Below are positions 1 to 12,762 of a stretch of DNA of 64,000 nucleotides, one piece after another. The first letter of the stretch is position 1. Each line of letters starts with the position of its first letter. Origin of the DNA: Acorus gramineus (taxonomy: Eukaryota > Streptophyta > Magnoliopsida > Acorales > Acoraceae). The notes below the pieces were generated by a model, which was not told where the DNA came from, did no database searches, and saw nothing but the letters and a program-made list of their open reading frames with translations. Where the stretch lies: positions 9,872,704 to 9,936,703 of the forward strand of contig CM060847.1 of the NCBI GenBank assembly GCA_030737835.1. The letters are read 5' to 3'. The translations under genes and the position numbers were made by a program.

Positions 1-3000
1 GATCCATCACCGTCCATCCAGTGTTCTTCACATACAGTTATTTTAAGTGTGGAATCACATTCTTTCTCGAGACCTTAAAATGAAACACTGTAAAAAAAAA
101 AATTAAAAAAAAAAAATGCATTGCACCCGAAATCATGGTGTGGCTGGATGTAGGATTTGCGGGGAACACACGGCGTTTCTCCCGTTAAAAATGAAAACGA
201 GGGATCTGTTTTTTTCGGGATGGAACGTGGCCGGGGTTTTGAGAAAGTTGAAGGGGCTATTGGTAGTTGTGAAAAGGGAGGGGGGGGGGGACCAACATAC
301 CCCGTGAAAGAAGAAGAGGCTTTAAATGGAACCCGTCACGAACACGTGGTATGCTCGTGGTAGAGGGGGCAGGGTTCATTAGAGTCCCTATCAGTAAATG
401 AATAACATGTCGGAGGGTGTTTTTGTAATTTGGGTTTTGATTGAAGACAGATATAGAGAGAGAGAGAGAGAGAGGGGTCTGTCAGTCTGTGTGGTATGTG
501 AAGTAGATGTTGCGAATGTGACAATCATTAGACAATCATGACTAACAACTAACAAGCTTAGATGAAGCTGAGGAAATGAGCACAAACATTACCTGATGCG
601 GGGGATGTTTTATCCATCCATTTCTAAAATGTTACTGCCCATTCATATACACTTGGGGGGACCTTAGAGAACTTATCGGGCTAATGTATACTATTTTGAA
701 ATTAAAATTAATGCTACATTTTGAGATTGAAAATTGGCATTAACATTTTTCGAACACTTTAAATAGTTGTTTATATAGTGCTATTACATTCGGTTATTTT
801 TATGGTTCTAAAGAGAAACGTGTATTTCATTAGCTCTGTATTTTCATTGTAATGAGGTATTTATCAAGTTAAAAAAAATATAATTTAATTCATTGAAATA
901 TCTATTTTATATTTTATAAAAACATATATCTTATTCGAAGAGATAAATAATTTTTAAAAAAGGTGTATATGAAATCTGTGTTTTGGACTACAACTCTGTT
1001 TGACCACTTGTTTTGGGTTGTTTTCAGCTTCTTTAAAAACTAAAAGTCGTTTAATTAAAAAGGTGTCACCATCATTACAACAAAAAAGATGTCTCAAAAA
1101 CTGTGTTTATTCCAACAAAACCAGCTTGTTCTGTAATGAGCAACAAACATGATTCTTTGATTACTTAAAAAGTAGCTCTTATGATTATATCTGAAAAAAT
1201 TATGTATAAAGCTTAAAGATATTTTACAAATTATGTTTTTAAACGCACCATAGGGTAACCTCTTTTTTCCTTTTTCTTTTCTGCATGTTAAGGCTGAATA
1301 GAGTTGAAAATGGGCCGCACATTAGTTGAAGTTTCAACGTTTGATACCCACACACGTGAAAAAGGCAGTTCAGGTTTCAGTTGGATTTGTACAAGGAAAA
1401 AGATACATTTAGCATCCATTACAGCTCCAATTACAATCTATATATACTATTTTTCTTTTTTAAAAAAATCATCTCTTCATTTGAAGTGTATGTTGTTATA
1501 TGAAATGATGTATATGCTGAGATACAATAGTGTATTTTTTTTTAGTTAAAAAAAAAAAAGAAATTGTGTCATAGACCACGATAAAAACTATATACTATGA
1601 TAGAGCAGTATATAATGCACTATCATAATGTATCAGGCTGCGAACGAGACTATAAACAGGGCTGCGTGTATCAGCGCTCTTTGTACAAATTGTACCTAAC
1701 CCATTCACTTCGATCTTGAGTAAAAATGCTCGTCTGATCTTTATTTCGGAATTAGTTCATTACATTGCCGATTTTACTTGTAATTATTTTGGAAATTAAA
1801 TTAAAGTGATTCACAAGGGATGAATCTTATTGAAAAGGGTTAAAAAAAATATTTTAAGCTCTATTTGGATAGATAATTAAATTATACTGAAGTTTATAAT
1901 TATTCTAGTATAGATAAGGAATAAATGATTTTCTTTTGTTTGATTTTTTTTAATAATTCCCGTTAGAAAACATAATAATAATAAAAACTTTGTTTAGTTC
2001 ATCATTGATAAATTATAAATGAAATGTGAATAAGGTGTGGATAATGATTTATAAAAAGTAAAATAAATATTTGATATGTAGTTGGACCCTTTAATTTACA
2101 AGAGTTGATGACAGATGATTTGACAGTGGAGCCCACATTCAAATGGATTGAATAACCTGTAATAACTTAATTTCAGGGATAGCAGAAAAAATTATACTAT
2201 TTTATACTAATTAATTATGATATATAATTTCTCAATTATCCTAACTTTCCAAACACTCATTTTATCATTATTACATTTTATCCTCATTCATTCCACTCTC
2301 AATTTTCCAACCAAACATGGGCTAAAGGGTGTTATACCTATCAAAGTTCCTAAGATCAAAGTACCTACCAAACATGTTACAAGACAAATTACAATCATAA
2401 GTTCCTAGGATTAAGTCATACCGCTTACCTATCAAAAAAAAACAAAATTTGAAATAGAAATAGAAATAGAAATAACATTTGTAACTTAATTGACTGGATT
2501 AATTAATGTGATTTTACTATTTGATTAAATGTATTGAACCAAAACAAATGCACACACATATCAAACAGAAATATTTTTCATACAAATCTTTCACATATAA
2601 CCCAAAGAAATATTTCAAAATCTTTCCCAATCTCTTCAAAATTTAGGTAAATGAGAAGAAGCAAGCGAGGAAGAGCTGACTTGGACAAGTTAGGAGTCAC
2701 ATCATATATTCATATATATGTCTAATAATAATGCAGTGGATCTAAAATCGTTGGGTACGTACGGACAGAGTGTGAAAGCTTCTTCAAAGTTTTTTGAAAT
2801 GATGGAAAAAAATAATTCAATTGTACGATCCAAAATACATGGGGACGCCTTAAAAGAGTCAACACTGAACATGCATGACAGGAAATCTAAAAATGAGAAG
2901 GGACCACACGCATCTGGTATTTCTACTTGTCATAAGTTTGATTCAAATGGAATCACTCTTCTTATATATAACCTTGATTTTTGGCTTTCAGTGATCATCA

Positions 3001-4573
3001 GATAAATCATATATGGTGATCTCAGTGTTTTTTTCTTTTTTTTTTTTTGAAAATTATGGTGATCTAAGTTAGATTCAATAAAATTTATGCATTCACGACA
3101 ACTAGTATTGAATAAGATGTCATCAAATTGTTAAAACATATTTTCGTGCCAAAAAATTACACCATTATTGCTCAATTATGAAAGCCACCACAAAAAACAT
3201 ATATCACATGCAAATTTTACGTGTTTAGTTTTAAACCTACATCTACGTGAGAAAATTTGAGAGACTCCATTACAGTATAATAAAAGTGAGATGTGGGACT
3301 TACGAGAGATTTACAAAACTCTCTCTACTTGCTCTCCTCTTAATATCTCCCTAGATCTCTCCATATTAATCTCATGTGGCATTATTTATAGAGATAGATT
3401 TCAATAATCTCTGCAAGGAATTTTTAATAAATTGCAATGACATATACAAATATTGTTTACAAGATACTAGACTTTATCTAATTAATTAAAATCATATTTT
3501 AACTAATCTACCAATAATTGGGTGCTCTCCGAAAATAACTTCATCATAACCATCCGAAGTGTGTATACCAGATCTAAAGCATTATCCCAACAATAAAGGC
3601 CCATTTATAAAATACTACATGTTAATCTGTGTTGTATTGAACAAATGAAACGTGATTAGAAACAGAGACATAGCCAAATGTAAACTTGCATTGTACTAAA
3701 CACTTCTTTATGTGATTAATAAAAGACACATTCATGACCTGAAACTTTTTTTCAAATTTATTTTACTACACAAGTGATCAAACATGCGAGGAGTTCCATA
3801 GGGATTAGAATCATTAGATGCAAACATTCAATAGTGTTGATATGATGGCACCCATCAACATAAACTAATATAGATGAAAGCATTCAAGTTTTTGATATTG
3901 CTCATGTATCTCTCATTAATCATCCTCATAAAGAACTACAAACACGTGCTGTGGTCATTACAACCTTTCATTGTATCGATGAACATGGGCCCACTGACTC
4001 AACGTTGTCCAATGAGTCGGGCCGTGGGCCCCACTTACAGAGGGTCATCATTGGAAGGAAGCCCATGCCAAGCCCATGTGTTAATGGGTCCTGTGTGGGG
4101 TTTGGGTCAGACTCAAAATGTGTGTGTATTATTGGCAGAGAAGAAAAGGAGGAAAAGAGAGAAAAAAATTGAAGCTAGAAAGTGACATAACAATGATAAA
4201 GGAAGTTTCTTTTGCTTCCACGCCTGCATTTATTTATTTTTTTGTTGAAAAGCAGTTTTGTTCAAATGGCATGTGTTTTTTATGGAGGTTGTTGTTTTTC
4301 TTTTGCTTTTTTTCAGAAGGTTTTATATAATTTTTTATTACATGTATTTAATGCTTTCAAATAAATCAAAATATTGGTCTCGTCTGTATTCTAAAAGCAA
4401 TCTCCTAATCGATTGTACATTTCCTTAATAGAGTATGTATTATAATGGTACAATATATATTCCATTAATGCAGACTGTGCAGTGTATTTATGATTAAAAA
4501 ACTAATTTTTTTTTAAAAAGAAATGTATTTTGTTTCATTTAGGTTTGTATTCTATTTTTTAAAATAATATATA
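1..4573. other. Intergenic, AT-rich, no gene recognised
   Basis: I find no convincing gene here. The stretch contains a (GA)n microsatellite at about 452-473, poly-A/T runs, short (AAATAG)n repeats at about 2447-2474 and the Harbinger-like MITE listed separately at 1858-2322. A G-box (CACGTG) near 340 and a GC-richer patch at 120-480 could be part of a promoter for a gene left of the window, but nothing proves it. The open frames are short and have no recognisable similarity. Confidence 0.5.
1858..2322. mobile_element. PIF/Harbinger-like (Tourist-type) MITE
   Basis: The left end reads GCTCTATTTGG and the right end is its near inverted complement (CCAAACATGGGC). TAA flanks both sides (1855-1857 and 2323-2325), which fits the 3-bp target duplication of PIF/Harbinger elements. 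It is 465 bp and AT-rich with no coding capacity. The ends match only partly, so it is an old or degenerate copy. Confidence 0.5.
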
Positions 4574-4971
4574 GGAAAAATTAATTATGGGTCCTCACAG
4601 TCACCTCCTTGTTATTTTTAGGTCTCTTGTATGTTTCAATTTTTTTTTTTTTTTTTGTCTCTATCTCTCAATCTTATTATTTCTAGGTCTAAACTAATCC
4701 TTTTATGTTAGTAACCCCATTTGACTTTTAAAAATGCCTTTTAAACATGGATACATTATTAGTCACTCCTACCAACGGATAAAAGGTTCGACTAACAATG
4801 TACCCATGTTTTAATGATATTTTCAAAAATCAAACGGAGTTACTAACCGAAAGGGCTACATTGGACTAAAAAATAATGAGAGAGAGATAAAGACCAAAAA
4901 AAAATTAGAAACGAACAAGGGATTTAAAAATAACAAGAGGGTCACTGTGAGAACCCCTGATTAATTTTTTC
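4574..4971. mobile_element. Long-hairpin MITE (foldback-like), ~400 bp
   Basis: The left half (from GGAAAAATTAATTATGGG) and the right half (ending CCCCTGATTAATTTTTTC) are inverted copies over almost the whole length. Matching blocks include the AGTCAC/GTGACC region near the ends, the TTATTATTT(C/T) region and the TTAGTAAC(C/T)CC region near the centre. There is no coding capacity. The flanks are AT-rich and I could not fix a target duplication, so the superfamily is left open. A transcript would fold into a near-perfect double strand and could feed small RNAs. Confidence 0.75.
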
Positions 4972-5592
4972 TTTAAATATAATTCATTTGACAATATATA
5001 TTTTAAAAAATATATTAAAACGATTGGACACAAACGGGATTTCAAACAATATCATTTTACTCCCCATTAACACGAGATGGGTCAAATGTAATGTGATGTG
5101 AACTAGTCATGTGAACATGTGGGCCCAATTGGAGTGGACTCTCATTACAGGGCCCACAATGACTACGGTTCCTAATCATAGGACTCATGAACGGCTCTTT
5201 CCAGCGAGAACAAGCATGGCGAACCATAGCCTTTTCTTTTTGTAATGTTGATATATATCTATATATATATATAACATAATATAAGCATTTGGCATTTCTT
5301 TATACATTATTGATACCTTAATATAAGCATTTCCATGCAACAAATCATTCATCAGATTTTCGAGGAACTGGCACACCACGGTCTCTTACAGCCCATTAAA
5401 GGTGCTTGTTTATTTAGAAAGACTACTGTTTAAACGTGTGAACATATTTAAACGTTGTTGAAATTTCTTGCATAAACATTGAAACTTTCCACAACTTTCG
5501 TATGAAAATGTTTGAACTTTTCTAGCAATTTACGAGAAAGATATCGAAACTTCATTGAACAATATTTAAAATGAGGTATATATAAGGTCAAT

Positions 5593-5942
5593 CAGGCCCG
5601 GCCCTGGGTGTAGGCCCAGTAGGCAGGTGCCTAGGGCCCCACCCAGGGAAGGGCCCCCAAATCATTCTACCTCACTAATATCATACATAACCTGTTTTAT
5701 CATTTATGGGCTTCCCTACGAATGAAGAATCTGTAAATATATAAGCCCACTACGAATGATGAATCTGCAAATATATAAGTCCACTACGAATGATGAATCT
5801 TGTTGTTTTAACTCATCCAAGGTTCCAAATGGCAATAAAAATTGCAATCAATCCCACCCATGCATAATTAAAATTTTAAAATCTCTTTTTAGAATGTCAA
5901 TAATCACACTCTTAAATTAGCCTAACTTTTAATTTTTCTCCC

Positions 5943-5983
<41 letters not shown>

Positions 5984-6394
5984 AATCTCTCTTCCATAAT
6001 CTCTCTATCCCTCTCTCTCTCAAGTTTCAACCATTTCAAAATTTAAGAATCAAAATATAAAGATTTTATAACAAATTCATCTCTATTATAAGGTATGTAG
6101 CCCTTTTTGAATCTAAGTTTTGTGAAATCCGTATTATTCGTAGAAAATTGGGTTATATGTATGTGCTTGTAATTTATAATTGTTACAAGATGGATTATAT
6201 ATGATAGTTAAGTTGTGAAATAAAATTGATGAGAGTATGTATTTATATTTTATACTCTTTTAGTAGATCAATGACAAATGATAATTTATTGTGTTATATT
6301 TAAATAAGATGAATTTTTTTTTAGGTGATAGGGCCCCATTTTAAAAGATCGCCTAGGGCCCCACCCAAATTTTCAAATCTCAGGGCCGGCCCTG
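5593..6394. mobile_element. Non-autonomous hAT element with 8-bp target duplication
   Basis: The ends are CAGGCCCGGCCCTG and CAGGGCCGGCCCTG, the terminal motif of a widespread plant hAT family. Inside them are subterminal inverted copies of a GCCTAGGGCCCCACCC block at about 5626-5643 and 6350-6367. The element is flanked by the exact 8-bp duplication AGGTCAAT (5585-5592 and 6395-6402), as expected for hAT transposition. The 802-bp interior holds a (CT)n tract and no transposase, so it depends on an autonomous relative. Confidence 0.88.
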
Positions 6395-6402
6395 AGGTCA
6401 AT

Positions 6403-7440
6403 GAGAATATCTAGTAACTCATTTGAGATGTTAGTATTCAGTGATACAATAGCTATTAGGATAATATATGTTTCAATACATTTTTTTATTTTTTCATCAA
6501 TACTTATGCCTTAAGTCTAAATTGAGGTGAATAATTTATTTTTCCTCTCACATGTACTAGCGAAGTTCATATTAACTTGTGCATATATAATTGTTGGGTT
6601 TTATTCACGTGAAACAAACAATATTTTTCTTTTTTGTTATTCTGCCTCCATTAGATTATTCTTCCATTTTTCTGTGTCATTAAAGGGGACTTAATTAGGC
6701 ATTCATATTTAAGAGTACCTTCTTTGCTCTTGAGCTGCATGGGATAGGAGTCCATGAACTTTAATATAAATATTAACGATATTAATCAATTGTGAGTTTA
6801 CAGACCAAATCATGTAAAATTCATCTCAAACTAGTCTAGGTCAAAAATTAATCTTCATCAGTGTACTTAATTCTTAAACTATTTTTCCCTAAATTATGAA
6901 TGATGGTCAAGAAAGTTCTAATATTTTCATTCATTTCAGTCATGTTCTTTTTTACTGTTGGAATAAAAAAAAATTGTTAGAATAGCAAATAACTACATTT
7001 TATTAAAAAAAAAAAAAAAGTTATGATTTATAAACAAAAAAAAATCAATGAATTCTATGATGGGTGAGAATCCGACCCAACCCATTGAAATGCCTAACTA
7101 GGCCCATCGTACAGTTGAGTCTAGCCCATGGACCTCTTGACTAAAGCCCATGGGCTTTGCCATTAACCGAGATCAAATGCTATGACTTCATGCTTAACCT
7201 AACCTAATCCAACCAACACAAAAGACAAAAACAACCTTAAATAAACACACTCACTAACACCACACAAAAGACAAACAACAGGCGGAGCAAAGTCCAAGAT
7301 CTTTTCGTCCTCAAATCCACTTTTCAAGACAAACATCATTAATTAAGTGTAAAATTCACTGCACCCAGACAGTCACAAAAAAAAAAAAAAACCTCTAATA
7401 AGTAATTATAAACCCCACCAAGTTCCCATACTTTCCAACA
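6403..7440. other. MFT upstream region, nothing else recognised
   Basis: AT-rich DNA between the hAT element and the MFT promoter. It contains poly-A runs at about 7004-7019 and 7377-7391 and several GGCCCA/TGGGCC-type motifs at 7080-7160 that are common in plant promoters. No coding signal is seen on either strand. Confidence 0.4.
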
Positions 7441-7455
7441 GACAGCCAGAACCAC

Positions 7456-7580
7456 GACACGTATCATAAACCCTTTCCGACCCCCCTATCTGACTCATAC
7501 GACACGTGGCAGCCTCTGAAACTCTCAGTCCTTGCTGGCCACTGCAAGCCAAAAAGCACCCCATTTTCAGCTCTATAAAA
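7456..7580 (+). promoter_or_regulatory. MFT core promoter with G-box/ABRE and TATA box
   Basis: A G-box inside an ABRE context (ACACGTGGC) lies at 7502-7510 and a second ACGT core (GACACGTATC) at 7456-7465. A TATAAAA box lies at 7574-7580, about 140 bases before the MFT start codon, so transcription should begin near 7605-7612. In Arabidopsis, MFT is a direct target of the bZIP factor ABI5 through G-box elements and of the B3 factor ABI3 through RY elements. The elements here fit that ABA-linked, seed-type control. Factor binding is inferred, not shown. Confidence 0.65.
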
Positions 7581-7716
7581 CATATAATAATATAAAAATA
7601 ATACAATAGCACCCCATTTTGAGTCTCTTCTGTTGTTGTTGTTGTTGTTATATATTGTTTGGTCTCTCTTTATAAAAAAAAAAAAAAACACAAAGAAAGT
7701 TTTTATATATGATATA

Positions 7717-9099
7717 ATGGCGAGTCATGTAGATCCTTTGGTGGTGGGACGAGTGATCGGGGAAGTGGTGGACATGTTCGTGCCCGCTGCGAGCATGTCG
7801 GTCAACTATGGGTCAAAGCATGTCAACAACGGCTGTGATGTGAAGCCTTCCATGGCTGTAGACCCTCCGACGGTCCAGATCTCCGGAAGGAGGTCCGACT
7901 TGTACACCTTGGTTAGTCAACCATTATATGATCCATGCATGCATGCATGCATGTTCAAAAGATTATGATTTATGATTTTATGTGTTTGTGATCAAAATTG
8001 TTGTTGTTGTGGGTGGGTTTGGTTCAGGTGATGACTGATCCGGATGCACCGAGTCCGAGTGACCCCACCATGCGAGAGTGGGTCCACTGGTGGGGAAATT
8101 ATATGTAGCACCTTATATGAATTTTTTTTTTTTTTTTAATGTTACTTGGGATCACTTGGGAGCTGTATTTGTGTTTTTTTAGTTCTAAAATGTTTGGTGT
8201 GTGTGTGTGTGTTTTTATTGCAGGATAGTTGTGGACATTCCTGGAGGAACAACTGTTGTGCAAGGTGAAGTTGATTATTTTTGTTGTTTTTGTTTTTTCT
8301 TAATGGTTTATAGTTTTGGCTTTGTTCGGCTCTATTCAGAATAATTTCTCTTTTCATTATTTTAAGCTCACCATTTTTCAAGCAATAGTTGAATCTCTAC
8401 TGCTATTTGAAAATTAATATTTAGTTGAATCTCTATTTCTCTCATTTTGAGGCAAAAGTCAGACTAATTTAAACTTTCTTTAAATATTATATAAGCTACC
8501 ATTTCCTTAAAAAAAAAAAAACAAGTTTACATGTGTGTGTGGTTTGATTTTACGTTTCGTAATCTCAAAAAATAAAAAATGTAAATTCAAATAGTACATT
8601 TTATTTCCGCATCTCAAACTCACGTGAACATTTTTAAGTGAAAAAGGTAGCGTTTGAAAAGTCTTGAAAATTGCTTTTTTTTTACATAAATTGAGTTTGA
8701 AAAACGATCATCAATCAATTTTTTTAATCTCACATCATCTAAATTTACACAAGTATGATACAGTAAGAAAAAAAAAAAATCAACTATTAATTAGATCAGT
8801 CACACTAAGATGATCGCATCCCACCAAAATATGATAGGATGACAAATACTCTTATTATGACTGTCCGGTCAACAGGAAGGGAAGTGCTCCCATACATGGG
8901 ACCTCGCCCTCCGGTGGGTATTCACAGGTACGTGTTCGTGCTGTTCCAACAGAAGGTGCCCGGGAACGCCATTGCCCCTCCGATGGGCAGGCCCAACTTC
9001 AACACGCGTGCCTTCGCGGCCCAGCACGGCCTGGGTCTGCCCGTGGCGACCACCTACTTCAACTCTCAGAAGGAGACCGCCAACAAGAATCGCAAGTGA
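7717..9099 (+). CDS. MFT: MOTHER OF FT AND TFL1 (PEBP family), 4 exons, 173 aa
   Basis: A phosphatidylethanolamine-binding-family protein of the MFT clade. In other plants it is mainly expressed in seed and modulates dormancy and germination through ABA and GA signalling. Exons are 7717-7911, 8028-8089 (62 nt), 8224-8264 (41 nt) and 8876-9099, which is the canonical FT/TFL1 structure with the same small middle exons, and all junctions are GT-AG. Visible motifs are [10 protein letters not shown] (about residues 69-78, the ligand pocket), MREWVHW (80-86) and GIHRY (114-118). Residue 83 is Trp, where FT has Tyr and TFL1 has His, and this marks the MFT clade. The total length of 173 aa is typical and there are no interruptions. 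The start is the first ATG after the TATA box in frame with the conserved [14 protein letters not shown] start. The leader contains a (TTG)n run. Confidence 0.96.
7934..7953 (+). promoter_or_regulatory. RY (CATGCA) array in MFT intron 1
   Basis: Five CATG units in perfect tandem, giving four overlapping CATGCATG RY repeats, lie 22 bases after the intron 1 donor. RY repeats are the binding sites of the B3 factors ABI3, FUS3, LEC2 and VAL1/2. Such a dense array in a seed gene may recruit these activators or repressors. It could also be a plain tetranucleotide microsatellite; the sequence alone cannot decide. Confidence 0.5.
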
Positions 9100-11201
9100 T
9101 AAAGATAACATGACATAATATAATATAATGCATGTGGTGATGGTGGTGGTGGTGGTGGTGATAGTTTTATGTGTAGTAGAAATGTTGGTGGTTGTAGTGT
9201 TTTCTAGCTAATTGGATGTTTCTATAGTTACAGTTTCATGGTTTTAGGGTTAATGTCGTGTTAGCGCTTTATGTATATATTATATATAAGTTATGGTTTC
9301 ATTAATTATATTGTAGTGTGTGAAGTTGTGTGTTTTGGTTCTGTTTAGGGTTTGGAATTGAATCTCATATTTATGTGTATTAATGTCTTGGTTTTTTTTA
9401 GTCGAATGTAGACATATCTATTTCAAGAAACATACTATGTTTAAAGTTGAAGTTACAAGAAAATGATGAAAATGAGCAAAAAAAAAAAAAAATAAAGGAA
9501 AAAAATAAAAGGAGTGGGGTGGATGACCCTCATCAACACCCTAAAAAAAAAAAAGTGCGGAACTGGATAAATAAAGGATCTATCCAAACTCAAACCCTTT
9601 CTTTATATTACATGGTTTTCAAGATAGTTTCGCTCACTTAAACGCCCACGTATTAATTATGTTTCGTTTTGATGATGGTATTGTTTTGAACAGTTGGTAT
9701 GTTGTTCATGTGGATTCTGGATGGTTGGTTGACTTGTCTTATTCTTTATTTATTATATTTTCAATTATGACTTCATAACTTTGACCGGGATTGCAAGTGA
9801 GTATGTTCAATAGAAAGTTCATATATATTTATTCATATTAAACATCATGCATGAGATTCATCTGTTTATATTCGTAAAATATATAATAAAAAAATTAATT
9901 TGTTGATTAAGATCTCATATTGTGCTAATTAAAAGTGGGATTAATAGGGTCCACGAGACCGACTTTATTTTTTTTATAGTTTCTGTGTCATTCCCTTGTG
10001 AACCTATATATATATTCTCCAAAGTGAATGCATTTATTATGTTATCTGTTGATTGTTGTGACAATAAATAAATAAATAAATAAACTTTTTTAAATTTCTC
10101 TAAAGTGTGAGGGGGTAAATAGATCATTCTCGCCTTTACCAAATCATACATTATTTTAATTAAACATATAATATCTTATACATTCATGGTGGGAGGACTC
10201 ATTAAGGGTTGTGTATATCTGATTTTATTAAGAATTTGGAATTTTACAATATGACACAATAACTATATAAATTATTAAATTTTACAAACATATTCTCTTC
10301 ATTACTTAAGAAATTCAAAACAGAAAACAAAAACAATATTAATAAAATTATTCTCTAATTTGTATGGTCTGAAGTTTTCCAATGTGACCATCCACCCAAA
10401 AAAAAAAAAAACTTTTCATATATACATGGTTCGATGTATGATTTTTTTTTTTGTTTTATAGATGACAAGGTCTTTTTATATACATAAATATTATTGAGTC
10501 ATTAGAAGCACTAAGCCATCCACTTTTCGTATCCTATTGTCAGTATGTACTTATATAGATTCGATCTATCAAAGTAAGTTTGTTATTTTCTTTTTTCACA
10601 AAGATTTGGTGACATTATCACCATAAATTGATGCACTAAATAGATTTCTTGGTTGCATCACATCATATTTATGACAAAAATAGTTATAAGATTTGTTAGA
10701 CCACAAAGATGAAACAGTAATAAAAGAATAAAATTTAATTGGCCCCAGGACACTTGGTGAGAAAATATTATACTTCGATGTTTTTATTTTTAAAAATTAT
10801 ATACATTATATGTATTTTTATAAAAAAAATAAAATATATAATTTAATAAATTAAATAATATTAATCATAAAGAATGTAAAAAAAAAAATTTAATAATGTA
10901 TATGTAAAGGACACAATAAGTGACCATCGATTAGGTGTAGTCACTGTCAAAAGTTGGGGAGCTTCCACTATCATGTTCACTGTGGCGGGGCCCATAAGCA
11001 TGCTTTATTAGACCTGTTTGGATGGTCGGCTTTATTCTCAAATAATCTATCACCAAACAACTTAATTTGTCAGTGTTGAATTGCAATTCAATTTAATATT
11101 CACTTCTTAGTGCAACCAAACCGCCAGACTCCACGCATTCTACACCTACTGGTATTCACATATAAAGTCCACTTAGACTGCTTTTGCTTTCATAATTTTT
11201 C
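9100..11201. other. MFT 3' region and intergenic DNA
   Basis: Just after the MFT stop lies a (GGT)n microsatellite at about 9129-9160, probably in the 3' UTR. The rest is AT-rich, with poly-A runs (9479-9492, 9542-9554, 10396-10411) and an (AAAT)n repeat at 10063-10084. I see no gene on either strand. Confidence 0.45.
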
Positions 11202-11747
11202 AAAAGGGAAAAATTCAAATAACACCTTAAACGGTCTAAAATCTATATAACCCCCTAACTTTTATTAAAATTCGTATAACCTCCTGAACATACCTATGTA
11301 AATCCACAAAACCTTTTCAGTAAAAATTTCATTGACAGATGAAAAATATTATGTGAATATTTCATTTAATAACCATGACTGAAAATATAATATACAAAAA
11401 AAAACCGTACAATTTATTAAAAATGTAAAAAATGTTCTGTAATTGATGATTTTACTCATTAGAATAGATTAGAAAACTCTATCTGGAGGGTTAAAATCGT
11501 CATTTACAAATGATTTTTCGTATTTTTAACACATTGTAAGGGGGTTTTAGTATATTATATTTTCAATCATGGTTAACCAGACAGAATATTCGCATAATAA
11601 TCATAATCTATCAATGAAAATTTAACTCATGTGGTTATTTAGATTTATATATGTGTTTTCAGGGGAGTATATGGATTTTAGAAAAAGTCAGGAGGTTACA
11701 TGAATTTTGAGCAGTTTACAAGTGGTTATATGGATTTTTCCCTTTTT
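11202..11747. mobile_element. Long-TIR MITE, ~545 bp
   Basis: The left arm (AAAAGGGAAAAATTCAAATA...) and the right arm (...ATATGGATTTTTCCCTTTTT) are inverted copies. The match extends through blocks around TATATAACCCCCTAAC and GTATAACCTCCTGAACA on the left and their complements on the right (about 11640-11740). The interior is AT-rich with no coding frame. I could not fix a clear target duplication, so the superfamily is unassigned. Confidence 0.65.
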
Positions 11748-12762
11748 AAAAACATTATTTTCTTAACAAAAAATATATATGTGTGTTCTGAAGATGATTT
11801 GGAGTAGATTTTAAATAAATAAAAAACTGATTGAGCACCGTTTTCATGAAAACAAAAGAAAAATGATACATATCACACTAATATTCCATATACTAGCTAT
11901 TTGTTTGGGGCTTCTATCAAAACTCAAACAAAATGTTCATAAAAATTGGCTCCATACGAGGTTCATTGGGGACGCGATGTTAAAAAATATTTTAATTTAA
12001 GTCAAAGAAATATAAGTAGAAACACAGTTTAATACCTATATCATATCCTAAATCATTTCAATATATTAAACATTTAAAATATCATGATTGTAACCCATTC
12101 ATGTATAATAATAATTTTTAAATATGAATAACATATATATAAATAATTATAATTTTACAATATAAGTTAGATTTAAATAATTTTTTAAATAAAAAATATT
12201 GATCAACATATGCATTTTATATATTCAAATGTTAAAAAAATTCACAATTTTTAATATAGAGATTGCATATTTAAATGACAAGATTAGATTACGATTCAGA
12301 TTCTATAACGCGCTTTCGGCGTCCAAAAATTATATCCGTCTTTTATTAGATTTTATATTTGAAAAATAAAAGATTCTCAATAAACATATTTTTCTAACCT
12401 TTAACTTTTCAATCTCTCACCTTACATTTCAAGTCAAAACATTCAACAATTAAAAAAAAAAAATTAATAAAATAATATTTTTTTAAAATTTTATTTGAAA
12501 CACATTATTTTAAAAATACGGGTATTTCAATCCCACGTCCCAAAGTCGAAAAAGACTGAGAAGGATTTGGTGGTGGGTGGACCACGTGCTGGGACATGAC
12601 AAAGCACGTTGCATTCGTGCACAGGATTGTGTTGGTACCACGCACCCTCTCCCGTGTTCACGTGTCTTTCACTTGACATCTGGCCCCCCACCATGCACTA
12701 CAATCGTGACTGTAGTATTTTTAATAAATGATAGTATTTCAATTGTATTTTAAAACCAAAAC
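11748..12762. other. Intergenic, no gene seen
   Basis: AT-rich DNA. A GC-richer patch at 12575-12710 holds two G-box cores (CACGTG near 12587 and 12659) and related ACG motifs. It might be a regulatory region, but no adjacent gene start explains it. Confidence 0.35.

Noticed and set aside
2718-3005. 95-codon open frame on the + strand (starts MSNNNAVDLKSLG)
   Set aside because: No recognised domain, AT-rich surroundings, no clear promoter or splice context. Could be a lineage-specific gene but I cannot support it.
9447-9641. Short open frame downstream of MFT
   Set aside because: Dominated by poly-A-encoded Lys runs; no homology and no gene context.
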